The notes beneath the pieces were generated by a model. It saw nothing but the letters and a program-made list of their open reading frames with translations. It did no database searches and was not told the DNA's origin. From Eimeria necatrix (Eukaryota > Apicomplexa > Conoidasida > Eucoccidiorida > Eimeriidae): DNA of 64,000 nucleotides. Positions within the stretch are counted from its first letter, which is position 1; every line of letters begins with the position of its first letter. The translations under genes were made by a program, and so were the position numbers. Positions 38,279 through 50,074 of this stretch are shown one piece after another. The stretch spans positions 105,205 to 169,204 of the forward strand of contig NW_013654102.1 in assembly GCF_000499385.1 (NCBI RefSeq). Reading direction: 5' to 3'.

Positions 38279-39462
38279 AAAATCAGGTAGGAGTGGATCT
38301 TTTGATGCCTGTTGCAGCTTTTTCCGTCAGGGATGTTGATGAATCGTCTACCCATTGGCGGGCACTTGTCTTTCTTATTAGCTAGGAGTCACACTGCGGT
38401 TGTGAAGCAGTACTATTGTCCGATGCTGTGCAATAATAGACACTCCTAGAGACCCAATGCTTCTTCTTGCTTTTTCACCAGAGGCTGAGTGCCGTCTAGT
38501 TATAGGCTGCCAAATACCAAGCGAAACGCACAGCACACAGAGATACGAACGTGAAACTGTCAAAAAGACAGACAGCCGGCCCTACCCACCAAGATTTGTA
38601 AGTGCCTGCACATCCCTGTGCTTGGTAAGAACAACTCCAGCCCATTCCGGCTAGTGTTGTGCGTGTGAAAAGAATAAGCTGCTTGACGAAGCTAACTGCT
38701 TTCTGAAGACATACACGAGAACGTCACCAACCAGCACAGGAACCAGCACATGATGCTCTTTCCCCCAGTGAAAAGTTTACACATGTTTCTTTGGTTAATA
38801 TAAATTGCTTTCGAAACATAGCGCAATGTAAGCAGTGACACTGCTAAGTATAAACTCCACGGTGAGGCCTGTATAGTGAGCTCGTACCTGTCGTGGTTGA
38901 AATCTGCCGAAATGAATGGCTCACGAAGGTGCTAACTGTTGTAGGTGCAAACGTATTTATAAACTCTTTAGGCGAAAAGATGCAAAAAAAATAATGTCTT
39001 TTTCACTCAGAGGGAATATGAATGCAATCACATACACCAGAATGCATGCGCAGGCTTGCCGCGTTCACCAGCCAGGTTTTTGCGTTGTCCATTAATCGTC
39101 AACGGGCACTATGAGACAGAATGCATTATCACAAGTTTCTTTCATCTTTCTTTTTTGCTGTTTTCATCCGTGACTTTCCCTCTAGTGGGGGGTTCGATGC
39201 AACGGCAGGGCACTTATAACTGTCTCAGCGAGCCACTGAAATGTTTGCAGTTTCATCTCACTAGACGAGAACACATGGCATGCATGCTAAAGCCTTCAAT
39301 AGATAAAAACAATGAAATAACCCTTCATGCTACAACAAAGTTTCCCCTGCAGATCATTTAGATTTGCCATCAAGAGCGTTTCACAAGAAATAACTTTGGC
39401 CGGATGTCCTTGCGACCACTTACATGAACGGATGCAGTTTCTATGCGCAACTCCACATATAT
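38279..39462. other. No supported gene
   Basis: Short frames only. 39056-39361 (plus) begins at a non-ATG codon and has a hydrophobic patch, but no splice support. Confidence 0.4.
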
Positions 39463-39539
39463 GCTATCGAGACCTGCAAATAAAACAAAAATATAGCATA
39501 TGTTATCGAGACCGGCAAATAAAACACAAATATAGCTCT
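39463..39539. repeat. Tandem repeat, two copies of 38-39 bp
   Basis: Copies at 39463-39501 and 39502-39539 share TATCGAGACC, then GCAAATAAAACA and AAATATAGC, differing at a few bases. AT-rich and non-coding. Confidence 0.8.
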
Positions 39540-39963
39540 AGTGCAGAAGCTAAAGGAGCATGGATTCGGCATGATTTCGCACAGAATTCATGAAACGGCA
39601 GGGCAGCGTAGCCACTCTTACCTTGCTCGCAAAGTCGAAAACGTCAAACCTGAGTGCGCTTCCGTTTGATTCAGTGTCGCAACCATCCGAATCGATTCAT
39701 TTGCGTCCCCCCGTGCAATAGGAATAAGCGAACGGTCTACCACAAGGCATGTAGCTGGCACGTAGTGCCTTGCCCTTCAGGTGCGAAAAATTAGCCTGCT
39801 GGCTGCAAGCGGGGCACCGCAGTTTTTTACCTGCTGTAAATGACATCTTGAACGTTCTTATTTAAGAAAATTTTGTAAAGACAACCTCGTTATGAAATGT
39901 TTTCTTGCGAAGGAAACATTCTTCGTAATCTTGCTAATGTGCTTTCTGCATGCCTTAGGCCTC

Positions 39964-40000
39964 CCCTAAGCCCTAACATTAAAGCCCAAGACCCTAAACT
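39964..40000. repeat. Degenerate telomere-like CCCTAA motifs
   Basis: Within 37 bp the sequence has CCCCTAAG, CCCTAAC and CCCTAAAC, close to the apicomplexan telomere unit CCCTAAA. The copies are interrupted and diverged. It could be an interstitial telomere-like relic or chance. Confidence 0.35.
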
Positions 40001-40290
40001 GCTTCCATTTGGCTGTGTCAATGAGGATATTACTCTAATTTTGGCCACGGAGATGAGCAGAGAAAAAACCTAGCTAGCCTGCGGTGGCGAGACAGTCTCT
40101 ACAACATGCTGCAAAAGAAATCAAGTCTTCAGAGAATAATTAAGCAACTAGAAATATTATTGAAAAATGGCATTGACACTGAAGTGTGTCCAGGAGACCA
40201 TGGCAATTCTTCAGGCAAATAAATTACATTAGCGACGTCTTTCAAGGCGGATATGGCGCAGTGTAAGCCATAAGACATATTCGACTACAG

Positions 40291-40536
40291 AAAGCGATTT
40301 TGGATGGGCGAGTTGCTCTGCTTTCGACCTTCCCTATTCTGAAACACGGAAAGGCAGCTATTCGAGCGCATTTTCTGGAAAACCTGATGGAAGACCCTAC
40401 AAGCCATTCCGCGAACATGCTCAGCCACTACGTCGTCGTCTGCGTTGGCCTGCCCTCTAGAGACTCTAGAGTAGCAGACATCCTAGCTGCCTGTCTTCAA
40501 TTGTTGCTAAACACACTGGAAAATGTTTTAGTTTGA
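40291..40536 (+). CDS. Candidate terminal exon of an unknown helical protein
   Basis: Not recognised. An acceptor (CATATTCGACTACAG) ending at 40290 is followed by 81 sense codons and a stop at 40534-40536. The product looks helical and folded (PILKHGKAAIRAHFLENLME, then a Val-rich strand and ADILAACLQLLLNTLENVLV), somewhat like an alpha-helical repeat protein. No upstream exon could be joined with confidence. An ATG in another frame exists inside the exon but gives nothing. Confidence 0.33.
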   Translation, partial: KAILDGRVALLSTFPILKHGKAAIRAHFLENLMEDPTSHSANMLSHYVVVCVGLPSRDSRVADILAACLQLLLNTLENVLV

Positions 40537-40720
40537 CAAGCAATGGCTTTTATGTTTCATGGAAGAAGTGCGTAGTTGCACTAGAAAGCCGTGGGCATAC
40601 ACGGCAGCAACCGGCAACCGCGTCAGAAGCAGAGGTGATGCAGAGAGCACAAATTCTTGCACCGGTGGTTGGAATGGAGACATACACAGCGAGAAGCTGC
40701 TAAGCAGGCCCACAGGGAAA

Positions 40721-40853
40721 GGACATCTTAACAGACGCACAGCGGAAGCTCAGAACAGCGACAGCAATAATGCTGCGGGCGCGAGTAGAAAAGGACATCT
40801 CAACAACAAAAACGCAGAGCAGCGACAACAATAATGCTGCGGGCGCGAGTAGG
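40721..40853. repeat. Diverged tandem repeat, two copies, 72-bp period
   Basis: Copies at 40721-40792 and 40793-40853 both begin GGACATCT and end with GCTGCGGGCGCGAGTAG. The second lacks about 10 bp. They lie in an open plus frame (40559-40834) that reads GHLN...AEAQNSDSNNAAGAS, so the repeat could be coding, but the frame has no other support. Confidence 0.75.
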
Positions 40854-42609
40854 AGGAAGGCACAGCAGTATCAGAACTCAACGCCCCAAAAAGACAATCC
40901 ATAAAGTTCTTTTAGTGATGACAACCACTGCGCGGAAAGAGGATGTTGTAGTGCGGAGAACTCCGAAGTAACCCGGAAATGGGGTCGAAGGCTATAGAAT
41001 TCAGCATAATGCTAATTGACCAAATAAGCAGTAGTAATCAGAGCTTTGTGCACAAAGTAGCTGAGTGGATTCTACAGTAAATACTTGACTATGTTCCTGT
41101 AACTGTGGACTGGCCTGGGATAATAATCCGTTGAGGAAACCCTCCCTTATTGTGCAATTGATACCTGCAGTAATGGTTTCCCGCCGTGCTGTGAGACAGA
41201 TCGCTGCGTGCTATCTTCTCTAAAAGAGTAGGCAGTCAAGTATATTGAGGCGCTGCCAACGAGAAATTGTAGCATCAAACTCAACTGTTACAAGGTTTTG
41301 CCTGCCTTCTGTAACGACAGAACGGTGAACGACCCATTTCTGCCAGCGAGCCGATACATCCAGATGCTACTCAGTGGGTTAAGATATAGTCCTCTGAAAT
41401 CAGCTGGATTCCTTGTCAACGCTATACACGCAGTACGATTACTGGGATTCTGCTGAACCGCAACTCACTGAACTCACCCAACCGAGCAGAGAAGGCTCAT
41501 GACGTATTTAGCAGCTCACGAGGCCTGCTGCCAAAAGGCTCTAGTCTACTGAGGTTTGTAAGGATGATTCTCTCTTCAAGTTTGAAACCTTTGCCATGAG
41601 TTCTCAAGAGAGCGTGGACCGAATGAAGCCCGTGTGAATTCGCTGCAGACGCGCTTGGGTGCAGTTGCGAGACAAATTACTAGGCTTGCGGACGAAACAC
41701 TGGGCAATCTACGAACAGAAAAAGGCTGGTAAGCACTGGGTTAGGAGCAGACGAATACACGTAAGCTACAAGTCTTGGATAAGCCACTCTTTCCTGCAGC
41801 ACGTGGTGAAGCCAGTGTCTTCTACGGAATGCCCTTGACGCGGTCTCAGGAGTTAATGCTGCCACTCTTACGCAAGGTAACAAACAGATACTCAGGATAC
41901 TATGGAAGCCCTCACTAAAAAAGTGCGTCTTCCACTGAGGTGAACGTGACTGCGATTGCTCCTCCCATGACCTGTGTACGAAGATGCTGTAGAAAGCCCC
42001 CAATATCGAAGATAACAATCCACCCGAGATAGCACTAGGGAAGTCAGAGAAGTCTAAGACTCCTTATATCGAAGTGCAACATGTAACGAAGCTATACTAA
42101 CCTCCACCATATCCACCCCAGCATCCACAGTGGCCCACGTGAGGAAGAGTGATTGGCTACCTATGCATAACGCCACTGCGCTGGCCACAAATCGCCAGAA
42201 TTGGTGGTAAACTGAAGGATGAAATGGAAGCACATAGAATATTCATTTTTGGAATAAACTGCCGCATAAAGCGTCAAGTGGAGGCCAAGTACTGGAGCCA
42301 AGCAGGATTCCTACACCTCTGTGGCAGGAGTGGCAGTTTATGCAGGGCTGTCTGAGGTAACCGCGGCGGGCCCTACCAATGACGACTGTCACTTACGAAC
42401 GCTTCGAGGTGCGTCAAGTGAAACGTATCACAGTTAAAAGCTTATTTGGATTTCTCTTTTTTTCTGCGTGATAAGCGTTCTGCCCTCCCTCAGGCACCAC
42501 CTCTCCTGGAGCTAAGAACTCTCGCGGCGAGGTTGCTCCAGTAGCACAACAGCTGACATTTCTAGGTTGTTCCGTTTTCTCTTCATTCTTAAATTTCTTT
42601 GTCTTGAAA
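40854..42609. other. No supported gene; upstream of H2A.Z
   Basis: The longest frame is 41680-42018 (minus, 112 codons), without splice partners. The last few hundred bases before 42610 should carry the H2A.Z promoter and 5' UTR; no clear motif is visible. Confidence 0.45.
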
Positions 42610-43730
42610 ATGGATGGCGCCGGCAAAGTTGGAGGAAAGGTGGGAGGAAAGGTTGGTGGCAAGGTTGGTGGCATGGGCAAGGGCGGGAAGGGTAAGGCTG
42701 GAAGCGGCAAAGGCAAGAAGGCTCCTCTTTCTCGCGCAGCTCGCGCTGGACTTCAGTTCCCTGTCGGGCGTGTTCACAGAATGTTAAAGAGTCGTATCTC
42801 ATCCGAAGGTGAGGAGAACACTTCCAACCTAACCTGCTCAAGTGCGGATACATAAAGACATAGTGTACAGCAAAACGTCTGTGGTGTGGCTGCCTCACAA
42901 AGTGGTTTTTTGCTAAAGTCTTTGTAAGTTAATTACTCTGTCGTGTTTGTTTACGCCTTTTCCCAAGAGTGTTTAATTGCTTCAGCTGTGGTGGGTTCGG
43001 GTGGCCTTAGTGGAATGGCGGTACAACGTGTCTGGAGGTTTGCCCGCTTCCGTCCTGCGGTAACTTGTGCTCTTATTTGTTCCCGTGAATCATTTTATCC
43101 CAAGATACGGCTTGCACTTGCTGTTAACGCGCAAGATGTCGGTTCTTCAGGACCAGCAGTGTAGGGCTTGCACGAGGGATGACCTGTCCTTTTCTTTTTG
43201 AGCAAGTTGCAGTGAAGGATGGCTCTGCGTGTTGGTGTTCCTATTTAATGTTTAATTTGAATGCGTCTTACAAATTCCGTGACGGATGTTTGCAATCGCC
43301 GTAGATCGCACCAGCTGCTTGTGTGGTTCATGCGGCAGCACTAGGGGAGCCATGTTTTTCTGAGCAGGCCGCGTGGGCTCGACCGCTGCAGTGTATGCCT
43401 CGGCCATTTTGGAGTACCTTACGGCTGAGGTGCTCGAGCTGGCTGGTAATGCCTCGAAGGATCTTAAAGTGAAGAGAATAACTCCCCGTCATTTACAGCT
43501 TGCCATTCGCGGTAAGGTTCATCTCCCATTTCCCAGTAGGATGTTCGGTAGCTGCTGCAATCAGCAGTGCATGGTCTGCATGTTTTTATTCAGGTGACGA
43601 AGAACTGGACACGCTGATCAAGGCTACAATTGCCGGTGGTGGTGTTATACCACATATCCACAGGTCGCTCATGACAAAAGGGCCCACCACGCAGCCTCTG
43701 AAAAAGCCAAAGAAGCCAGAACTTGAGTGA
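42610..43730 (+). CDS. H2A.Z: Histone variant H2A.Z
   Basis: Three exons join at 42610-42808, 43368-43511 and 43594-43730, giving 159 aa. Both introns are GT-AG and both junctions split a Gly codon. The N-tail is a coccidian-type Gly/Lys/Val repeat ([16 protein letters not shown]) ahead of a Lys-rich stretch. The histone fold carries the family marks: [53 protein letters not shown] and [13 protein letters not shown]. The IRGDEELD block and GGGVIPHIH are typical of H2A.Z rather than core H2A. H2A.Z replaces H2A in nucleosomes around promoters; in apicomplexans it pairs with H2B.Z (family knowledge). I used the ATG at 42610, not an upstream in-frame TTG. The length and junctions look complete and the gene appears intact. 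Confidence 0.96.
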
Positions 43731-44097
43731 ATAATTAGAAGATTTTGGAACAATTTTGGGAGCCCGAAGAGTGATAAGCCTTGGTGTGCTCAGACCCAAT
43801 TTGTCTTGCAAAACGTCAATTCTTTTTCTTGGATTTTGGGAGCCCCATTGAATCCTACACGAGCGCTAGCCCACATTAGCACACTAGGTTCTACACTTGA
43901 AGGATCAGACAGTTTTATTTCTAAAAGCACCGAACGGAGACGCTGCAAAGCGTCGTCAAGGGGTGAAGCATACCTGTGTAGTAAAGTAAACCAGTGCACG
44001 AGAAGTTGTCACGATGGTGCGTAGCTCAGCTAAGATGCGTCTAGATAGCATGTAAACCGGTGGGCGGGACTCTAGAAAAAATCGCTGTATACGGCGA
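43731..44097. other. H2A.Z 3' region
   Basis: Likely 3' UTR and spacer. No frame with support is seen. Confidence 0.5.
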
Positions 44098-44665
44098 GTG
44101 CGCATGATTAGTTGGTGTAAATTCGCGCCAATCAGGACTTATCCCGTCTGGGCAGATGGTACAGACAAATTTGGACAGCGTTGGCGAGCTTCACCTTCAC
44201 TAGGGGACTCTCACTGTCTTCATGTGCTGCTTGTGACTCTGACTTGTTTCATCTTCTACGGCGGAAGTGTGCCCACGGGTTATCAAACCGCACCGAATGA
44301 GCCACCGGTTTGGGACTCGGCAACGAGGGATGAACCGTTACAAATACAGGCGGAGATTGATGCCAAAGGTGTCAAGTGTAGTTGTTTTAGCATTGCGCAA
44401 GCAGCTGGGGGGGGGTTACTTTAGCTCTCATTGCTTGGCTTGCCGTGAAAGCGCTCCATGTTTTATAGGATTTCTCCATTTGGTTAGGAAGCGAGTAAAT
44501 GAGAGCTGCAGCGGAGCCAACTCTCTGCATGTGCAGCTGGTAGACTGCGCGTATTTCGAAGTCGCTCGGGGCGAAAGGCAGCAGCAACTGCTGGGGAAGA
44601 ACGTAATTAACGCAAGCGAACCAAAAATAAAGGTTCGAAACGACCGCAGAACACAGTTGCTATGA
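44098..44665 (+). other. Two overlapping ORFs meeting at a G9 tract
   Basis: Not recognised. A plus frame at 44098-44424 (ATG near 44104) has a hydrophobic segment (CLHVLLVTLTCFIFYGG) and a polar C-terminal part. A second plus frame runs 44267-44665 and is Cys-containing after the tract. The two overlap, and the first loses its frame just past a run of nine G at 44407-44415. A one-base length difference in that run would let the first frame continue into the second. That could reflect a sequencing or assembly error, a real frameshifted pseudogene, or two chance frames. No domain was recognised. Confidence 0.3.
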
Positions 44666-44929
44666 GTGTAATCGCAATGCGTGTGGAGAAAATATGGCTG
44701 GTGGTTATACGAGTTGCTGCAGGCTGGATCGATTGGGTGAACCTCCTTCCTGCATTGTTGCTGATGCTTCGTTCACCGTTTCCTGCTTCTGTGCTCCCTT
44801 TGAATCGTGTCTAGATTACTGCGGAGTGCTGTGAGCTCCAGCTTGACAGATCCAGGGTGCTCCCTTGTCCTCCGCGCTCTGGACGAGTCCTTCACGCAGA
44901 TGCATTGCTAAGATGTGAGTTAAGATGTT

Positions 44930-45330
44930 CAGTCATACCTACATACCTATATCTTCCGCTGCTAAACATCTAGTTTTTATTCGTATATATCCCCTGACAA
45001 ATGCTAGTGCTGATTGATCCGAAGTATATTACCTAGGAAAGCGAGGATTTTTTGATATTTCCACAGATTGCTTTCCTGAACGACTTTAGCCAGCTGCACC
45101 AGCCATACAAAGCAAAGAGTGTTATCCTGGACAACTGCAGCCAGCTGCTCTAGCCATACTGCCTCCATATATGTGCCTTTTGGTCAGCCCTTGCATATTC
45201 CCTTGAGTAACGCCGGTGCCAATTGAAGATTCAAAATATGTAAGCTAGGAAAGCGAGAGCTTTTTGTGATGTTCCCAGAATAGAGCTGCCTGTTTCTTCT
45301 GCACTCAGAGCAGGTGGCTGCACTTGCTGC
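44930..45330. repeat. Old, diverged tandem duplication, period about 215-220 bp
   Basis: Two stretches, from about 44934 and about 45154, share a string of landmarks in the same order: a CATAC...CAT start, a CCCTTG/CCCCTG block, and CTAGGAAAGCGAG (45030 and 45244) followed by a T-run. A smaller repeat inside (AGCCAGCTGC...AGCCATAC) occurs at 45088 and 45130. Identity is moderate by eye, so the duplication is old. Confidence 0.6.
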
Positions 45331-48300
45331 TGAACTTCGTTACTTGCTGGACATGAATAGTTTTCACGGCATAAGTGTCGGCATCTGTAATTATTAGCTG
45401 CAGTGCACGGTTAGACTATTTAACGGCATTTTTGCGCCCAGTGGTAGTGTTCTGGGTTGCACCTGGGCTTCCCGAGCCAGTCCGGCCCAAAGCAGCTTCC
45501 TGTATACAGTGACGATTTAATTCAATTCATAGCCTATTTCCTTCTGGCATTTTCGCGTCGCCCGCTGGAACAGGAGGCTTCATTGCAGTGGTGACCGCTT
45601 GTGCTATACTAAGTCATTACTGATTCACCCTTGTATACTTCCTAATAATGCACTGAAAAGTTGCATGCTGTGTCAGCGCATGTGACCAGACTAGTGCATC
45701 ATTACCTTTTTTATTCAATGCCAACGACCACCAAGTCCTCCCGAAACCATATTACATCAGCTGAGCAGCTTGCATCCAAGAACTGCTTGAGTCTCACGGA
45801 GCCTTTCTAAATACACGCGAAGAACTACTGGTAAACTGATAAAACTGCCCAATTAGAATAGCAGAATGGAGGACAATTGAATATTCGATGGCTGTGCTGC
45901 GAGTATTGGCAGTCGTGCAGATCTTCAGTACGTTTTCACGGCTACACGCATCTTAGGAGATTTTGATGCAAAATGCAGTTCTTTTAGTAACTTTGGGTCC
46001 ATGTCTCGTGCACATGTATCTTTTGCACACATCTGACGTGCTAATGATTTACTGAATCTTTTATGACAGAGCCCCTGGGTTTCCACATAATGAGAACAAG
46101 AAGCGTAGCTGAAAGTAGTGATGTTGATGTGTGAAGCGCAGTCCTAGGAGAGCTCATTTATTTTCTGATACCACACTGCGCATGCGTAACGCGGCTGACG
46201 CCCAATATGGGGCAGAAATTGGCATAAGGACAGATTCTAGCCGATTGTGCTTTGGTCTTGAAGCGGCTACTATTTCCGTCTTTCTAATCCCATGGGCAGC
46301 TTGTGGGCCACCGGACATTCCTCTGTTCCCTACTGTAATGTAAGTTTGCATTTGTAAGCTTCTCATTACTTGAAATCATTTCTGGTTCAGACACGCTTTG
46401 AGGTACTCTGGAGGCACGCGTGGGGCCAAGGGGCTTAGAAAAGTATTTTCAAAATCTGAGGCCTTCAATCATGGGGAGCTGCTAAAGGCACCTGCTGCTT
46501 CTTTGCATTCAGATACACTTAATCAGCGCTACTAAAGTCAAATAGCCTAGTGATCGCTCCTTCAGGAGCTGCGGCCTCAGCGCAGTGTGTCATCGGTCAC
46601 ATCCCGAGAAAAGTTCTAAACTGAAACAATTTCACTGTATTTACTTATAGTACGATTGCATTTGTACCGAAGACCACAATGAGCGCCATTTTTTCCAAAA
46701 TAGGTGGCCAACTCGACCACGAAAAATAAAACGCCACGCCCTCACCTGTGCAACGTTTTCTCGACACGATGTACTAGCTATTTAAACGGCACTATAAGAG
46801 TTTGAAGCCCTTGCACCTAATTGAGTAAATGCATACAAAAAGACTACTTCCACAAACTGCAGCGAAGATCAATGAGGAACGGTAAGTCTCCAACTGAGCG
46901 CTTATACTACCAAGACAGCTATACAGCAAAAAGTAGGGAAGACCCAGCTAGGTCCATGTAGTTCCGAAAGAAACCTTTTGCTCTGTTGATGAGCTTGTCA
47001 ACTGCAGATGCTTACCAGATTCGTAGGGCTATAAAATGTAGAGGCACCTTTACTGAGAAGTTACTCCCTCTTGAAGCAACAAGAGTGTGACAACGTAGCG
47101 GCTTGAGTCCCTCTCTCTTCAAGTTGTTCATCTAACACTGCTCTGGTATATAAAAAATGAAGTCATACGCTCTTTATTAGCAAAAAGCTGCACTTGCATG
47201 CAGTCACTGAAGGTAAGTTCGCAAACCCCGGAAAAACAATCTTTCGCGTTATTGTAGCCTGCCTTCAGCCACTTACAAGGTAAAGCAGCCGCGATTTATT
47301 ATCAATCTTGAAGGCACTACAGCAGCTCTTGGCGCACAACTTGAGCTCCGACGAATCAAAAGACACATGCCAGTGTGTTGCGTTGCTAGAAAAAGACACA
47401 AACGCTTGTTATCCGCCATAGGCCTGCCACGCCACCTTTGTTGAAGCTGCTCAAGTATTCTGTGTGAGAAGGATATCTCCTACATCGCCGCGCACCAGTA
47501 CGAAAACAGCCGTAGCAGGTGTACCGCCCTATGGTAGATGGTCGAGGTTGGACTTGCCTTTGCTGGAAATATCGTCAGTATGCCATGCGGAATGGCAGCA
47601 ATGGCGAGTGCTGCAGATATCTGCAGTCCGGAGTGAAATGGTTGAGAGCGTTTATCTCAGCGGACAACCAACCTAGGTTAGTTAACTCTGAACGGGGCTT
47701 CGAGAGGCTAAAATATGTGGGGAGTTTTCGGTTCGCCTTACGAAGATCAATAGAGTACTTTCCCTGGAGTTTCTTCTCTCCGGAGTGCCGAGCTACTATT
47801 TGACCCTCGTGTAGAGCAAACTCTCCTTCCTTTGTTTAGGCCTCTTTGTTACCTGGATGCTCACAAGACGGCAAGCCACGCTGATTGTCGAGCGCGATTG
47901 GGTCTTGAACTACTCTGCAAAGGGCATGCTGCCTCCCACTCCACAGACGCCACCTATAGATGAAGCCGTACATCGCCTAATCTGTCTGCCTCTGCAGCTT
48001 TAGCCGTGAGCTCCGGGGCATCTAGGCCAGCGCCGAATTCTCGAACTGAATGCCTGTGGACTTCGCTGATGCCCTCACAGCGTCTGACGTGGCATTTCCT
48101 TCTTTCTTTCTGGCTTTTTACTCGTTTTTATATCAGGCTTCCATTTGATATACCTGTTGTCGGTATGCTTGCGTGCAAGCGGCATGCCAGCGCCTCTGCC
48201 CCTCTAAACGACAGGTCAAACCATCGGCATAGTTTGTTTCCTTTCAACGCCGCCCCCCAGTTTTCACTCTAGATTACTTTTATTTCGCTTCACAGACTTT

Positions 48301-48388
48301 GGAGCTTAGGCAACCACAAACCAGCAGAGAACTACCTTCCCAATTCCCCGCAACGTGCAACCAGCATACCAGGATGCAGATGCCGGAT
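45331..48388. other. No supported gene
   Basis: Short frames only, the longest being 47519-47803 (plus, 94 codons). AT content is moderately high. No triplet arrays, RNA genes or domains were seen. Confidence 0.4.
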
Positions 48389-48410
48389 GCAGATGCCGCA
48401 GGGCATCTGC
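48389..48410. repeat. Short perfect hairpin
   Basis: GCAGATGCC and GGCATCTGC pair over 9 bp around a 4-nt loop. Just before it, GGATGCAGATGCC occurs twice in tandem (48372-48397). It lies just 3' of the minus-strand gene at 48475, so it could sit in that gene's 3' UTR. Confidence 0.6.
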
Positions 48411-48474
48411 AACCTAGCCTTCAGCCAGAAGTTTAACGCGGGATTCTGAGTACAGCCCAAGGACAAAAGCAAAG

Positions 48475-49224
48475 CTAAAGGGTAAAAACAAAAGCTTCCA
48501 GTCCCCAGCGAGGCTGCGGGGACAAGAGGGTTGGGGTGTACTGTGGGGAAATGCTGACTTAGAAGGCAGCCAGTCAGTAAGACAGATTGTGTGCTGCACT
48601 GGACACACAAGATGCTGTCTAAAAGGCTGTCCAGAGAGAGTCGAAGCTGCACTAAAGAGCTTGGGTAGAACAGTGGGTATGTAATTTGAGATTATTTGCA
48701 TAGTTTTGAACCTCCTTGGGATACTGAATCATTTCGTACCTTGATTATCCCGTTTGCAATAAAGCTACTGTAGTACAGGACGCAATGCATTCTTAGGGAC
48801 TGTGCGTTCACCGTGACATTCGGCGAGAGGTTGCGTGTTTTTCTTTTGTACGCAGAACAATAGAGAACACGCAGCGCATTTGAACAGATAATAAAATCCT
48901 CGGAAAAACCACACAGTTGACGACACAGACATACCTTTTAGGAACTCCGAGTGCCATACTGCTTTTCCTCCTGAAGCGCATAAAGCTCGTTGACACATTC
49001 TGAACGATTACATCAACGGGACTCTGTGGACTATATTTGAGAACTAGTTGCGGAAGGATGTTCGCAGAAATAGGCATATTTACAATAGCAGCTGTGTGAG
49101 GATTTGCCCAATGATAGTAGTTACCATAGACTACCTTGGTAACTAAGCTGATGCCGGTCTTGGACCCGTACACCAACACTGGGTTCAGCTTCTCCTTGAA
49201 AACCACTGCACACGGACGAGGCAT
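48475..49224 (-). CDS. Three-exon gene, unknown protein
   Basis: Not recognised. Exon 1 runs from an ATG (complement of 49222-49224) to 48935 and ends at AAAAG|GTATGT. It encodes MPRPCAVVFKEKLNPVLVYG and a strand-rich sequence (GNYYHWANPHTAAIVNMP and others). Exon 2 (48842 to 48740) is in phase and contains NVTVNAQSLRMHCVLYYSS; it ends at ATCAAG|GTACGA. The last exon ends at a stop at 48475 (PRWGLEAFVFTL). Two in-frame acceptors, TTCCCCACAG and CTTGTCCCCGCAG, would start it at 48540 or 48513. With the longer form the product is 152 aa. No signal peptide or membrane span is visible, and the beta-rich look is unlike chance frames nearby. Exons at 49597-50045 may belong to the same gene. Confidence 0.48.
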
Positions 49225-49596
49225 CGTACGAGCCTGCCAATCTCAGTCTCTAAAGACTTCTACAGGGCGTGCACTCGTAAAACGAGTAATTCGCCCTGGC
49301 AGGTGGAAGCATCTCGCTGGTGCGCTTCATCAAAAGGATTCGGCACTCAGTCTGTATGATCATTTAGCAAAGTATGGTGCATTTTCATCCGAGGGGATCT
49401 CACCTAAACTCTGGAGATCTCCTGCCCGCTTCTGGCATATACGGGTGTTCGGGAAGAAACAATGTCTTTATGCGGCGTCTTCCATTGTGGTTAGCCCAAG
49501 GGGTCAGGCGCTCCAGAGAAGAACCTACTTTTCCCAACAGAGGAGCCTTCGCTGACCTTACCAGGCAATTTCGTTTTGGTGCCGTGGTCTACTTAC

Positions 49597-50045
49597 GTGT
49601 CTTGGCTGCATGCTGACCGATAGATTCGTAAGCCTTTCGTCGGACACTTCTGCCGCGCGTCTCCGGCGTTGCAGGATGCTTTCCAGAGCCCCATCCTTGC
49701 TTCTAAACAAGCAGCTCTTGCTGTCGTAATTTTTTGTCTTTGTTCCAGCGTTATCCACGCAAAAGTTTCTCTTCTCCAGATGGAAGGCGTCTTTGGAAGC
49801 ACGCTTTTCGCAGTCGCCGATGATAGGGCATGCTTTCTCTTGAGGTATCAAAGCAGGCAGCTAGGGATATCATCTACGCAGACCTCCCAGCACTGTGAAT
49901 GAGTTGAAGGATACTCGGCCGTTTTACGGAATTGCGACGATGCTGCAAGGCTTGGTTCTTCTAGTTGCCCGCGGCTTTCTTGACCGCTAGACAACGCTTG
50001 AAAGAGCATCGCCAGTCTGCTCACTATCGTCCTCCTTCGCAACAT
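49597..50045 (-). CDS. Candidate upstream exons, unknown protein
   Basis: Not recognised. A frame from an ATG at 50045 (MLRRRTIVSRLAMLFQALSS) runs to about 49869. A second frame at about 49814-49597 (FHLEKRNFCVDNAG, then ALESILQRRRRAAEVSDERL) ends at an excellent donor (CAC|GTAAGT). A GTAGAT donor near 49868 and an AAAAG acceptor near 49815 would join the two in phase through a 73-nt intron, but both sites are weak. The charged, helical content and the GTAAGT donor suggest real coding exons. They may continue into the gene at 48475-49224 through a short exon near 49430. Alternatively they are a separate gene. Confidence 0.33.
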
Positions 50046-50074
50046 CTTGAGCAAGCCTTTGTACTGACGCTTCT

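Noticed and set aside
42604..42609. Upstream TTG as the H2A.Z start
   Set aside because: The ATG at 42610 gives the usual family N-terminus (MDGAGKVGG).
42414..42898. Minus ORFs of 100-128 codons
   Set aside because: Antisense shadows of the Gly/Lys-rich first exon of H2A.Z.
42943..43164. 73-codon plus ORF between H2A.Z exons
   Set aside because: Lies inside the first H2A.Z intron and has no domain.
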